DNA of 64,000 nt from Stramonita haemastoma (lineage: Eukaryota; Mollusca; Gastropoda; Neogastropoda; Muricidae). Under the pieces are notes generated by a model. It made no database searches. It saw only the letters and a program-made list of their open reading frames with translations, and was not told the origin of the DNA. How positions within the stretch are numbered: position 1 is the first letter of the stretch; each line of letters opens with the position of its first letter. The translations under genes and the position numbers were made by a program. Shown here one piece after another: positions 49,641 through 59,905 of the stretch. Where the stretch lies: contig CM060317.1 in NCBI GenBank assembly GCA_030674155.1, positions 83,801,041-83,865,040 of the forward strand, written 5' to 3'.

Positions 49641-50307
49641 CAAAACTCTTTTGATGGGCAAAATTCTTCTCTCTTTCAACAGATAACAGTAAGCACTCTC
49701 TAGGAAACAACTTACCATCCTGCCTTCACAGTCACCCGTCTGCATTCCTTTCTGCAACATTACTGTAATCATCACAGAAAACAAGCAAAGTCCACGACAC
49801 GAAGGCTCACCTCCTGCTGGCCACTCATTAGAAGGGAAAAGGATGGGATATGACAGACGAAGGCTAATCAAAGTTGTTTGAAACAGGGATGCTGGGAAAA
49901 GGAGGGAAAGCTGCTGATGATTATGTTGCTTCCTTGTGTGCAGTAATGTGGTTTCTGCAGACACCGTTTCCATTGGCTGTGTTGTCTGTGCTGAACATCA
50001 TTCAGTTCCAGACCATTAAATTTACAGTGTGAAAATCGCGAACAGGAAACAGGTAATGGGCATGAAGGATTCCAAGTCTATGCTGACTGATTACAGAGAT
50101 AAAAGGTCTGTGACAGAAACATTACAGGGTGAACACCAAGAAAGAAGTGGGTAGCCAATGGTCAGTCAGTGTGCTGTATGTATTATCTCCTTCCTTTACC
50201 AACATCTTCCCTGTTCCTGGTGTTCACTCTTTCTGCCCTTGACTGGTGGCCTTCAAACAATGATAAGCCAAGCTGTTTCCCCAGCAATCTCTTTCTCTGC
50301 TTCTTTA
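49641..50307. other. Unique sequence, no gene recognised
   Basis: A 112-codon minus-strand frame at 49635-49973 has no recognised domain. Confidence 0.45.
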
Positions 50308-50376
50308 GCCTGTCTGTCTGTCTGTCTGGCTGGCTGTCTGTCTGTCTATCTGTCTGTCTGTCTGTCTGTCTGTCTG

Positions 50377-50422
<46 letters not shown>

Positions 50423-50598
50423 AGACACACACACGCACACATACATACACACAAATAAACACACACATGCACATGCACGCGCACATAGACACACACAAAC
50501 ACACACACGCACGCACGCGCATGCACGCACACACACATACACACACAAGCAGCAAAATAATCTAGCGGACATAGAGAGAGAGAAAGAGAGAGAGAGAT

Positions 50599-50632
<34 letters not shown>

Positions 50633-50640
50633 GACAGACA
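50308..50640. repeat. GTCT, CT, CA then GA, GACA compound array
   Basis: GTCT to 50378, CT to 50420, CA with GCACGC words to 50545, then GA (50573-50600) and GACA (50602-50637). The second half is a strand-flipped echo of the first. Confidence 0.96.
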
Positions 50641-50954
50641 GTGGCTATGGCGGGCCTGTTAAGCCTCTCTCCATTGTGGATGTGATTGCTGTCAGGAGAA
50701 TTCCCTGTGACAGATTTCTTCACTTCACAATCACAGCAGCAATGTCAGGAACAGGAAATAGGAAAATGCCTGTTTAGTTTTCATGTTTTATTTTCTGTTC
50801 AACTTCATAAATAAGATCTGGCGTGGGTACGTGTGTGCCATAGGAAAAAAAGATGTAACCAATGGTTGATGTCAGATATCTGACATCTGCTTTCTTTAGG
50901 GTGAGTTCCTTTTTCCTCATTTTTGAGTTATCATACAAAACTCTGTTTTGAATT
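50641..50954. other. Unique sequence, no gene recognised
   Basis: Contains a perfect GTCAGATATCTGAC palindrome near 50871-50884. Confidence 0.5.
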
Positions 50955-51040
50955 CTTTCACTTCTTCTTCTTCTTCTTCTTCTCTCTTCTTCTTCTTCCT
51001 TCTTCTTCTTCTTCTTCTTCTTCTTCTTCTTCTTTTTCCT
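50955..51040. repeat. TTC trinucleotide array
   Basis: TTC units with CTC and CCT slips. Confidence 0.96.
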
Positions 51041-51139
51041 CATCGAATTATTCTTTGGATTCATTTCCTCCTCCTCTTATTCTATCTTTTTCTTGTTTCT
51101 TCTTCTACTTACTAGTTGTTACCAGCATTGTTGACGTTA

Positions 51140-51330
51140 CTATTCCTTTCATTGTTGTTCTTGTTAATGTCATTTCTAGTGCACTGTTGTTGTTAATGTC
51201 ATTTTGATTTCACTGTTGTTATTAATGTCATTCCTATTTCACTGTTTTTGTTAATGTCATTTCTATTGCACTGTTGTCGTTAATATCATTTCTAGTCCAT
51301 TGTTTTTATTAATGTTGATGTTGCTGCTGA
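51140..51330 (+). repeat. Minisatellite, 29-bp period, about six units
   Basis: Units carry CACTGTTGTTGTTAATGTCA then TTTCTATTT. Spacing is 29 bp for four consecutive units and about 32 bp for the first. Confidence 0.95.
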
Positions 51331-51389
51331 TGTTTCTCTGCAGCGAAAAGAAAATCTGTAAGTATGTGAACCTGGCTTTGCCGGTCAGA

Positions 51390-51640
51390 AAAAAGGGAAT
51401 TATTTCCAGACTTTGTCTTTCCAAGTGACAGGGCATGATGGGCAGCAGGATTGTGGAGAGGTCCATTTTGATAGCAGAGGAGATAGCCAAGAGCCATTGC
51501 CTGATTTTAGGAGAGGAAGATTCCCATGTTTAGTCCCAAAAATTCCATTACTTCACACTTGTTTCTGTTGTTGAATCCAAACTAGCACTGCTATCGATAC
51601 AGATTTGCATAACAGCCAAGAGAAAGTCTGAAGAAAGAGA
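51390..51640 (+). repeat. Dispersed repeat L, copy 2
   Basis: Matches 48610-48900 in order. The minisatellite at 51140-51330 lies just upstream of this copy only. Confidence 0.65.
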
Positions 51641-52398
51641 AAATCTGAATATTTGTGATCGGCTAATTTTCTTCAGTTGGGGGACGTTCTTTTTATTTAA
51701 CCGGGTGTTTAATCAGACAACGAATAGGAATGTGTATGATTAGAACAAACAGCCTAAAGAGGACAAGAGAAACGCCATTGCCTATGAGGTTTAAAGACAC
51801 GCCTGGAAGGAGTGCTGGTGTCGATAATTATTAGAGAGATATTCAGGAAACTGTCATTGTCTTTATCAGCTCCCCGAAGTCGGAATGCGGTTACTTTCAT
51901 TGTGGGCAAAACGGTTGCCAACGCAAAATATCACTATTCGGGAATTTCCTATCTCTAGCCCAGGGACAAAGAAAAAAATCAATCCAGTGATGTAAAAACT
52001 CGAAAAGATTTGAGGACCAGGAGCTCATCACCGGGCGTTGAAAACAGTATGATTTCAGAGGAGTAGCACATGGATGTATCTTCGAAAGCCAAGGATTGGC
52101 TTTGTTCACAGTTTATGAAAAAAAAATCAAATGTTAGTTTTGTGCTGTAATATTCTATTTCTTATTTGTCCATGTCTTCAGTAACTCCTTGGTGAACTAT
52201 GTGGGCACCGCACTGAGTTTTTCAGGTCGCGTCTCTGAGGCAATTTGAAACTTTTGCAGCACATCTCTCTCCGCACAGAAGATTACTTGCCAGAAATATT
52301 TTTGTTAACAGTTTCAGTATGTTTATGAAGGCTTTTTATATATTGTTTATGGTTTTTGTGCATTGTATACTGTGTTCTCTTTTTCGTAACTGAAATTT
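51641..52398. other. Unique sequence, no gene recognised
   Basis: AT-rich, no supported feature. Confidence 0.5.
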
Positions 52399-52725
52399 GG
52401 GTTGTTAAAAGGTTAAAGTTAAGGTTAAAGTCTGTCCCGAGCCTATAGAGGCTCATCAGGCCGGTGCTTATCCCGGTTTCTGTGGCGTTAAGCGACTGAG
52501 AGTCATAGACTCCCCCCTGGATAGGACGCCAGTCTATCGCAGGGTTAACCCCCAACACAAGGTTGGTACCCCTTTTACACCTGGGTGGGGTGAGAAAATA
52601 GCCGTAAAGTGCCTTTTCCAAGGGCACAACGCCATAGCCGAAAGCTGGGATCGAACCCACAACCTTTAGATTACGAGTCCAACGCCCTAACCACTAGACT
52701 ACAGCGGTGGCTGGGTTGTTAAAAG
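52399..52725 (-). mobile_element. SINE family E with perfect 13-bp target-site duplication
   Basis: Minus-strand tRNA-derived SINE, about 300 bp (52412-52712). Box A TAGTCTAGTGGTTAGGGC and box B GGGTTCGATCCCAGC are both intact at the head, with a GGACTCGTAATCTAAAGG anticodon-arm region. The body contains CCTGCGATAGACTGGCGTCC, a word I know from many animal SINE/LINE tails. The 3' end has ATAGGCTCGGGACAGACTTT and TTAACC-type units. GGGTTGTTAAAAG is repeated exactly at 52399-52411 and 52713-52725. Both promoter boxes and the target-site duplication being intact indicate a young copy. Confidence 0.95.
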
Positions 52726-52751
52726 CTCCAGTGAAAATGTGTGTTGAGCAT

Positions 52752-53011
52752 AAAGGTAAAAAGATAAAGATGTCCCATAGCCTATGTAGGGAAGCGAGGC
52801 ATCAAAGACCTCAGCTTCTCTAGGGGCCAGCATATTGAGGGCGGCGCCCATCTCCTCCCTTGCTACTGTACCTTCCCTGACCCTGAAGAGGGCAGGTACC
52901 CATTATTTTACAGCTATGTGAACTGGGGGACGCAAACTGCCACCAAAGTTCGATGCTGCGTAATATTGGCTTAGGGAAAACGGATGCTCTGACCACTGAG
53001 CTATCCCGTTT
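52752..53011 (-). mobile_element. SINE family D (tRNA/5S-headed), copy 4
   Basis: The minus-strand head has an intact tRNA box A (GATAGCTCAGTGGTCAGAGC, about 52983-53008). The 5S-like segment is shortened: TTACGCAGCATCGAAC is present, and the GGATGGGTGACC part is lost by deletion. Body and 3' tail (TAGGCTATGGGACATCTTTA, then ACCTTTA) are complete. It lies 26 bp from the SINE E duplication. Confidence 0.88.
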
Positions 53012-53141
53012 CGACGTGCTGAGGATACAATTGTTGATTTGTTGGTTTCAGAGGGAACAAATTTGCAGCTATAAATGTCTTACCAATTAGGGCAAACAGG
53101 CTGTAATGTAAGGATGTGTTGACCCATCCACGCAGATGTAA

Positions 53142-53207
<66 letters not shown>

Positions 53208-53226
53208 ACACACAGACACAGACACA

Positions 53227-53269
<43 letters not shown>

Positions 53270-53270
53270 A
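53142..53270. repeat. CT then CA compound microsatellite
   Basis: CT to 53206, ACACAGACAC words, then CA to 53266. Confidence 0.97.
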
Positions 53271-53379
53271 ATGATTCATGTCTGCTCATGATTTCACTGT
53301 GAGATGTCTGTGGGAGTTGTTTCAAAGGAGTTGGGCTTTTCCAGGGGAAAAGTAACACCCCCCTCCTCCCTCTCTGTCT

Positions 53380-53430
53380 GCTTGGCTGGCGATTGGCTGA
53401 ATGAATCGTGACGTCACAGGGAGCCTCACA
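53380..53430. promoter_or_regulatory. Candidate CCAAT/CRE cluster
   Basis: GATTGGCTG (inverted CCAAT, 53391-53399) precedes a perfect TGACGTCA palindrome (53409-53416) by 9 bp. The surrounding 53340-53540 is GC-richer than its neighbours. Such pairs occur in animal promoters, but I see no exon nearby, so this may be chance. Confidence 0.25.
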
Positions 53431-53704
53431 AAGCCCTCTCTCTGCTGTCTGACCTCCAGCCATGACCGGAAGGTCACTGGGGGGCAGAGTTATGGCCCCT
53501 GCTCTCAGAAAGCGAAGATCAAGGGTCTGTGGCGTCACTCCATATATCTCCTACTTTGGTGAGGTCCAGTCTTTGTCCTGAATTGTGAGGAATGAGAAAG
53601 GAGAGAGAGGGTGGTTTATCTTTCCGAAGCCACTACTTTATTTTAACTCTTCTACCCATAAAAAGTATGTGTGAGTATCACATAGGAGTGGGTGTGGGTG
53701 TGTG

Positions 53705-53707
53705 GGG

Positions 53708-53747
<40 letters not shown>

Positions 53748-53772
53748 TGTGTGTGCGTCTATGTGTGTGTGT

Positions 53773-53834
<62 letters not shown>
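53705..53834. repeat. GT microsatellite
   Basis: GT with GCGTCTAT and TGGT slips, cleanest after 53772. Confidence 0.97.
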
Positions 53835-53835
<1 letters not shown>

Positions 53836-54200
53836 TGGCTCCACAAAGGTTTCACTGATTAATCAGAAAGGTGACAACAAATAAAATTGTGTATTCTCGA
53901 TTTGGAAAAAAATACTGAGTCAACTGAGACTTGGGCAATGGAATTTTTAAACAACTGCTATGCCGCACCAACTGAAATAGCACAGTGGTTGGTGCAGTGG
54001 TGAACTAGGGGTGGTGGACATGATGATGGGAGTGTAGTTTCATTTACCTGACAAACATTGTTAGTTTCTGTATCTCGCCGGTCTGGTTGATGGCAGGATA
54101 TGTTAGGAACCGAAGTGTAAATCATAGGGACCAAGAAGTCTCAACCTGCTCTTTGCAGCTCCATCACTATGCTAAATCATTGTCATTACCACTGATCATG

Positions 54201-54538
54201 GGGGACGGGATAGCCTGGTGGTTAATGTGCTCGTGATGTGCCAGCCCGGGTTCAAATCTCGTTTAAGAGGATTTCTGTGGAGTTAACATCAGCGCTGTCT
54301 CCATTCCCCCCAAAAGGCCTTCGCATGGGACTGTAAACAGAGGCCCCGTGTGCGAACGCACGCAAAACATCTTGCGCACACGTTAAAATCCGTTCCGCTT
54401 TTCGGAAGAATAGGCCATTGTGTGCGAGTAGGAATGGATGACAAAATTTACAAAACTACATACACACGGGAACTGGATGTAAAAAGGCACACGAGTGCTT
54501 ATTCCATTATCCTCGAGATAAAAGAATATATGTTTTTA
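54201..54538 (+). mobile_element. SINE family A, full-length reference copy
   Basis: About 335 bp. The tRNA-like head has box A TAGCCTGGTGGTTAATG (54211-54227) and box B GGGTTCAAATCTCG (54247-54260). The body contains GAGGCCCCGTGTGCGAACGC and GTAGGAATGGATGACAAAAT. The 3' end (ACTGGATGTAAAAA, CACACGAGTGCTTATTCC, ATTATCCTCGA) is shared with LINE-like family C. It sits inside family B, with ATCAT on both sides (54195-54199, 54539-54543) as a probable short target-site duplication. Confidence 0.93.
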
Positions 54539-54774
54539 ATCATCATGCCATATTAGAATATGTGTTTCTGCTTCAGTGGTCATTTTGCTACGATCTGATG
54601 GTAACGTTCGTTTTTGTTTCACCTACACTTCCATGACTGATGAGTTAGTGTCAAACCTTTTGGGCTTTGTAGATCTATTACAAGCACTGTCGCTGGGGAG
54701 GCGGGGTGGGGGGGGGGTTGTGATGGCTGCCATCTCTAGGTTTCACAATTAAGTGAGTATTAGCGTTAGTGGAG

Positions 54775-54885
54775 AACAACTTGAACACATTTGAACAAAT
54801 TGAACAAATTTTATTTTTCAGAGGGTAATAGATTAAGTGTTACATTTTTTTTTACATCCAGCCCTCGGGAAAAACAAACGAGAGG
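54775..54885 (-). mobile_element. LINE-like 3' end, family M copy 2
   Basis: A GAGGGTAATAGATTAAGTGT block with a long T run and CATCCAGCCCTCGGG parallels 43293-43395. Tail units here are TTGAACAAATTGAAC-like rather than TTGAC. Inserted within family B. Confidence 0.6.
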
Positions 54886-55050
54886 GGAATGAGTAGGCCA
54901 GGTGATGTTTTGCTGATGTTGGACCAGAACAGATATCACTGGAATACCTCAACAGTGACCCAGCAATAGTGTGGAGCCTCTTCTGGTATGTGGCCTCACG
55001 GCGGCGAAACATTGATAATCCTTGTGGGCTTTTGGCTCAAAGATTACAAC

Positions 55051-55779
55051 AAAATGAGCATGGTATATCGCGAGGTCATAATGAAAGGCATGGTGACAAA
55101 ATGGCTGATATGTCGTAAATTGTATGGTAGCAAAGAGAAAAAACATTATATGGCAATGATGGAAATGATTACTTGCTCATAAGTATAATGCCAGGCATGG
55201 TAATAGGATTTAAACTCCTTTGCACGGACATCAGCTTTAGCGTAAGATGTTCAAAGTAATGGCTTCTTACATTACGGGACTAACACCATTGATGTATACA
55301 TTCATAACACTGTTCCTACTTTCAAGTCACTGTGATAGATCTAGGTACATATCCTTAATAGTGAAGGAGCTGATATCACTGGCGCACATTCAGAAATCTG
55401 TACATACTCTCCAGACACTGTACAAACACGGGGACACATTTTGATGATTCGTGTTAACACTGATAGCCACCTTCATAATACAGAGGTAGACCTAAAGGTA
55501 CACACATTTCAGACACTTCATATTCACAGTCACATGGTGTACATGTAAACACTGGCGCCGGCTTTGAAACCAGCGATAAACACATGGGCACACTCCTGAG
55601 ACACCATCGTAGACATGACCGTTTATCTTAAACACAGACGTCTGAAGATTAACCTGGAAAATGATCGCCAACACCTGAGAGTAAAACAAGAGAAGCAAAG
55701 ACAGAAACGCTGACAAACCACTTATCCTAGACAAGAAAGCCATGACAGAAAATATGAATCGCTCAATTATAGCTGAAAA
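55051..55779. other. Unique sequence, no gene recognised
   Basis: No supported feature. Short frames only. Confidence 0.45.
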
Positions 55780-56220
55780 GTCAGATAGTGATTTATGGAG
55801 CCATACTATAAAAAAAATACTAGTCGCTAAACAGTGATCTAAGCAGTCAGGACAGAAAATATAAATGGTTGAATAACCATCTACAGAAAAACTAATGGTT
55901 AAATAGTGATCTCATTTCTTTAATCACCTCGTAGGGAAATGTACATTAAACTATGAGAAGAAGAAGAATGTGATCTAAACAACCAATGTTATTGATAGAG
56001 TCATGTAAACAAACATGAACAAAGGACATTGATGGTCAAACGGGGATCTATGACACCATAGAGAGGATCTGTGAATGGTTAGATAGCCATCTAAAGAACC
56101 AAGGGGAAAAGACTTCAATGGCCAAATGATGATCTATACAACAGTAGAAAGGGAATAGTATTGGTCAGATAGTGATCTATAAAGCAAGCAAGGACGGAAA
56201 ATATCAATGGTCATTGAGTC
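55780..56220 (+). repeat. Strongly decayed minisatellite, about 45-bp period
   Basis: The core AATGGTYARATAGTGATCTA recurs with changes near 55865, 55895, 56030, 56075, 56119, 56161 and 56205, often followed by GAAAATAT or AAAGRAC words. Old array, spacing irregular on the left. Confidence 0.75.
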
Positions 56221-56256
56221 ATCCAGTCACCTTACGCCACGCTAGTTCTTCATATC

Positions 56257-56257
<1 letters not shown>

Positions 56258-56316
<59 letters not shown>

Positions 56317-56421
56317 CAACACACACGCACGCATGCACGCACGCACGCACGCACGCACACACACATACACACGCACACGCGCACACACACACAATACACA
56401 CACACACTAACACAGAGAGAA

Positions 56422-56463
<42 letters not shown>

Positions 56464-56470
56464 GGAAGAG

Positions 56471-56505
<35 letters not shown>
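56258..56505. repeat. CA, CGCA and GA compound microsatellite
   Basis: CA to 56313, GCAC tetranucleotides (56327-56358), CA words to 56410, then GA with GGA/AGG slips. Confidence 0.97.
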
Positions 56506-56506
<1 letters not shown>

Positions 56507-56599
56507 TAAAATATCTCTTCTAGCATTGTAAACCAATCGCTCCAGCGTGCTAAGATGATGAGAAGAAAGACAATTCTGTGATAAAGAATCACTCCTGTC

Positions 56600-56861
56600 T
56601 GTCGGATGTTTGCTGGTGCTAAAGAGACCATCACCATCTTCATCCTCATCCTCAGTGTGGCAAAGGAGGAGGGGGTTCCCTGTGTGACTGAGGGGTCATC
56701 AGCCCCAGGGTTCCTGTCTGCTCCCCTCAGGCAGCACACAGACAGACAGACACAGACAGACAGACAGACAGACACAGACAGACAGAAGGATACACAGACA
56801 GACAGACAGACAGACAGAAGGATACACAGACAGACAAAAGGATACACAGACAGAAGGATAC

Positions 56862-56926
<65 letters not shown>

Positions 56927-56990
56927 AGGATACACACACAGATAGACAGATATACACGATACCTTTACGAGTATCAACATTTTCCCATAC
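56600..56990 (-). repeat. F element copy 3: conserved flank and shorter internal array
   Basis: The conserved flank (56610-56745: GTGCTAAAGAGACCATC, GGGGGTTCCCTGTGTGACTG, CTCCCCTCAGGCAGCACACA) matches copies 1 and 2. The array is about 200 bp of AAGGATACACAGACAGACAG units. The far flank is decayed (GAGTATCAACATTTTCCCA). Confidence 0.82.
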
Positions 56991-57106
56991 AACCACACTG
57001 AATCGTCAGTCAATTTATCAAGAAACACTACAAATCATTTCGGTGGCTGGGCATAAGGGGTGGAAGGGAGGTACAAAGACTAAAAAATAGAGGTTTTTTG
57101 TCCAGT

Positions 57107-57655
<549 letters not shown>

Positions 57656-57659
57656 CATT

Positions 57660-57785
57660 TTTAAAAATACATATTCCCTAATCACGGCAAGGGCGGATGG
57701 AAAAAGTATGCACATACGTACTCTGTAACCATTAAAAATGAAGTTATTCACTCATTCATTCATTATTCATTCGTTTTCTCTCCAG
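57660..57785 (+). mobile_element. Possible LINE-like 3' tail with ATTC units
   Basis: CACGGCAAGGGCGGATGG, an AACCATTAAAAATGAAG block and CATTCATTCATTATTCATTC resemble short-tandem LINE endings. No coding part is attached. It lies just upstream of the RTE fragment. Confidence 0.45.
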
Positions 57786-57810
57786 AAAAATATATACTCT
57801 TGAATGTCCT

Positions 57811-58956
57811 ATGTATGGGCATGATTTCTTTGAGTTTCAAACAAAATGTCTTCTGAAGTCAAGCAAAATAATGATCTTGGGATATCTACCACCAGAATGG
57901 TATTTTAGGGATGTAAACGATGTCATATATTCAAAACTAGACATGAAAGAATTCTTCGTTGAGCAAGTTATTTTGTGGGTTTCTGTAATTAAGCACGTGG
58001 GCGAGTTCTTCAAGACCACGGTTGGGGTTCGCCAGGGCTGCCTTCTCTCACCTGTACTCTTCAACCTCTTCCTCGAAAACATCATGACAGAGACACTGCA
58101 AAACCACCACACTTCCATCTCCATTGGTGGAAGACCCCTTTGCAACCTCAGATTTGCAGATGACATTGACCTCATGGGCAGCAGCAAACAAGAACTGCAA
58201 ATCCTCACAGACAATTTAACAGATCGAGCGAGCGCATACGGCATGGAGGTCAGTACAGAGAAATCAAAGATCATGGTCAACAGCGCAAGTAATGACATCA
58301 CGGAAATAAAGATGAATGGAGAAACACTAGAAGAGGTGAGCCAATTCAAATACTTAGGCTCCATCCTAACAAAAGATGGCACATCAAACAATGAAGTGAA
58401 AGCTCGCATTGCAACAGCAACATCTGCTCTAGTCAGACTCGAGAAGATCATCAGAAGCAACAACATCAGCTTCGGCACCAAATACCACCTTTACAAATCC
58501 CTCGTGATATCTACCCTCCTATATGGCTGTGAATCATGGACTCTGACAGCAGAGTTAGAGAGGAGAATCCAAGCATTCGAGAACAAGTGCCACAGAAGAC
58601 TTCTCAAAATATCATACAAAGAACACAAGACCAATAACTATGTGAAAGAAGAAATCAAAAAGCGTGTGGGCCCCCAAGAGCCTTTGCTCTCCACCATAAA
58701 GAGGAGAAAGCTGATGTGGTTTGGTCACACCACAAGACACAACACCCTAGCAAAAACCATCCTGCAAGGAACAGTCGAGGGCAAGAGAAGAAGAGGCCGC
58801 CAAAAGAAATCATGGGTTGACAACATCAAAGACTGGACCGCCCAACCCCTACAACACCTCCTACTAGCCACACAGGATCGTGAAGCATGGAAAAAGATCT
58901 CTGTTGCGTCTTCTCTCATGTCCCCCCTACGTCCTTTGGGACATGGGACTGAGTGA
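57811..58956 (+). CDS. RTE-type LINE reverse transcriptase, C-terminal half (5'-truncated)
   Basis: The open frame gives 381 residues. The first 60 or so do not look like polymerase, so the element probably starts near 57960-57995 and the ATG at 57811 is incidental. From there the polymerase core runs without a stop: RQGCLLSP (74-81), catalytic FADD (115-118, both aspartates present), GMEVSTEKSK (144-153), YLGS (181-184), YGCESWT (238-244), a WFGH motif (313-316) and the basic KRRRGRQKK block (325-333) before WVDNIKDW. The order and wording are those of RTE-clade elements (the BovB and cnidarian RTE pattern). The endonuclease and the first RT blocks are missing, so it cannot move by itself. 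The stop is followed at once by GAGT units (58954-58971), the short simple-repeat 3' end typical of RTE. This is the least damaged of five RTE ends in the window. Confidence 0.9.
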   Translation: MYGHDFFEFQTKCLLKSSKIMILGYLPPEWYFRDVNDVIYSKLDMKEFFVEQVILWVSVIKHVGEFFKTTVGVRQGCLLSPVLFNLFLENIMTETLQNHHTSISIGGRPLCNLRFADDIDLMGSSKQELQILTDNLTDRASAYGMEVSTEKSKIMVNSASNDITEIKMNGETLEEVSQFKYLGSILTKDGTSNNEVKARIATATSALVRLEKIIRSNNISFGTKYHLYKSLVISTLLYGCESWTLTAELERRIQAFENKCHRRLLKISYKEHKTNNYVKEEIKKRVGPQEPLLSTIKRRKLMWFGHTTRHNTLAKTILQGTVEGKRRRGRQKKSWVDNIKDWTAQPLQHLLLATQDREAWKKISVASSLMSPLRPLGHGTE

Positions 58957-58972
58957 GTGAGTGAGTGAGTAA

Positions 58973-59486
58973 TTAACTCCCCTGAAACGGCGGTCCTTTA
59001 TGAATTTTAGTAAGAACAAAGAAGACAACAGCGTTCTTGCTAAGGAAGGCAATTCAAAGCATGGGGCAATAATCTTTTATGAATTTTAGTAGTTTTAAAG
59101 AAGGCAACTGTATTGTTCATGGTCAGGGGAGGGAATTCTAGGCGTCGCACATTAGCGCAACATGGACCAATGGATATATAGGCGAAATAAGATAAACGAA
59201 AGGTAAATTGTATTTTGAATATTTTTCCTAGCATGCTTTTCAAAAGAAAGTATTCTGTTGTAGATGTTCTCTGTTAGGCATAATAGACTATTGCTACCCA
59301 CTTCCCGACACATATAAAAAGGGAGTGAGAGAAGGCCTTCGAAGTACGTATCCCGCACACCCTGCATGTAAATCTCTCCGCAGGATAGCAGGTTATAAAA
59401 ATGAGCGCTAAAACATCGTCATTTTCAGGTTGTTGACTATAAAGTATAATTTCTCTCAGGTACTGAAAACGTTTCCTATTACCCTT
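58973..59486. other. Unique sequence, no gene recognised
   Basis: A 19-bp TTTATGAATTTTAGTA-containing segment is repeated at 58996 and 59073 with GAAGACAACA/GAAGGCAACT after it, a small local duplication. No gene. Confidence 0.55.
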
Positions 59487-59524
<38 letters not shown>

Positions 59525-59555
59525 ATATATATATATTATATATATATATATATAT

Positions 59556-59592
<37 letters not shown>
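59487..59592. repeat. CT, TA and long T run
   Basis: CT to 59518, TA words to 59558 and an uninterrupted T run of about 34-40 to 59592. On the minus strand this is poly(A) after TATCTCCTGT-complement sequence, so a retroposed 3' end is possible. Confidence 0.93.
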
Positions 59593-59595
<3 letters not shown>

Positions 59596-59763
59596 GGAGA
59601 TAATGTGTGCCTGCAGTGACCTGTTCGTTTACTTACCACTTGTTCCTTTGTCTTACTGATTGTCAGATTGTTGTTTTGTAATTGTGCTTTTAGCGAAGGC
59701 GTTCCTTCTTGTTTTGTTGATAGTTCCTTTAGAATGAAGTTTATCGATGACATGCAGGCGAAC

Positions 59764-59801
59764 CTTTGAGTGAGTGAGTGAGGGAGTGAGTGAGTGAATG
59801 A

Positions 59802-59865
<64 letters not shown>

Positions 59866-59872
59866 TGTGTGC

Positions 59873-59903
<31 letters not shown>

Positions 59904-59905
59904 TT
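59764..59905. repeat. GAGT, GT and GA compound array
   Basis: GAGT/GAAT units (59767-59802), GT to 59890, then GA. The GAGT units match the RTE tail at 58954-58971. Confidence 0.96.

Larger units (their letters stand above)
53950..55050 (+). mobile_element. Interspersed repeat family B, copy interrupted by two insertions
   Basis: Three pieces match 24960-25615 in order. 53950-54200 (TTACCTGACAAACATTGTTA, CTGTATCTCGCCGGTC, ending ACTGATCATG), 54539-54774 (GAGTTAGTGTCAAACC, GGAGGCG, AATTAAGTGAGTATTAGCG) and 54890-55050 (GACCAGAACAG, GTGACCCAGCAATAGTG, GGCCTCACGGCGGCG). SINE A lies in the first gap and LINE tail M in the second. Confidence 0.8.

Noticed and set aside
52640..52712. A functional tRNA gene on the minus strand
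   Set aside because: Boxes A and B are present, but the 3' acceptor half is replaced by SINE body and the unit is flanked by a target-site duplication.
54201..54270. A functional tRNA gene
   Set aside because: It is the head of SINE A. The same body recurs many times and no closing acceptor stem is visible.
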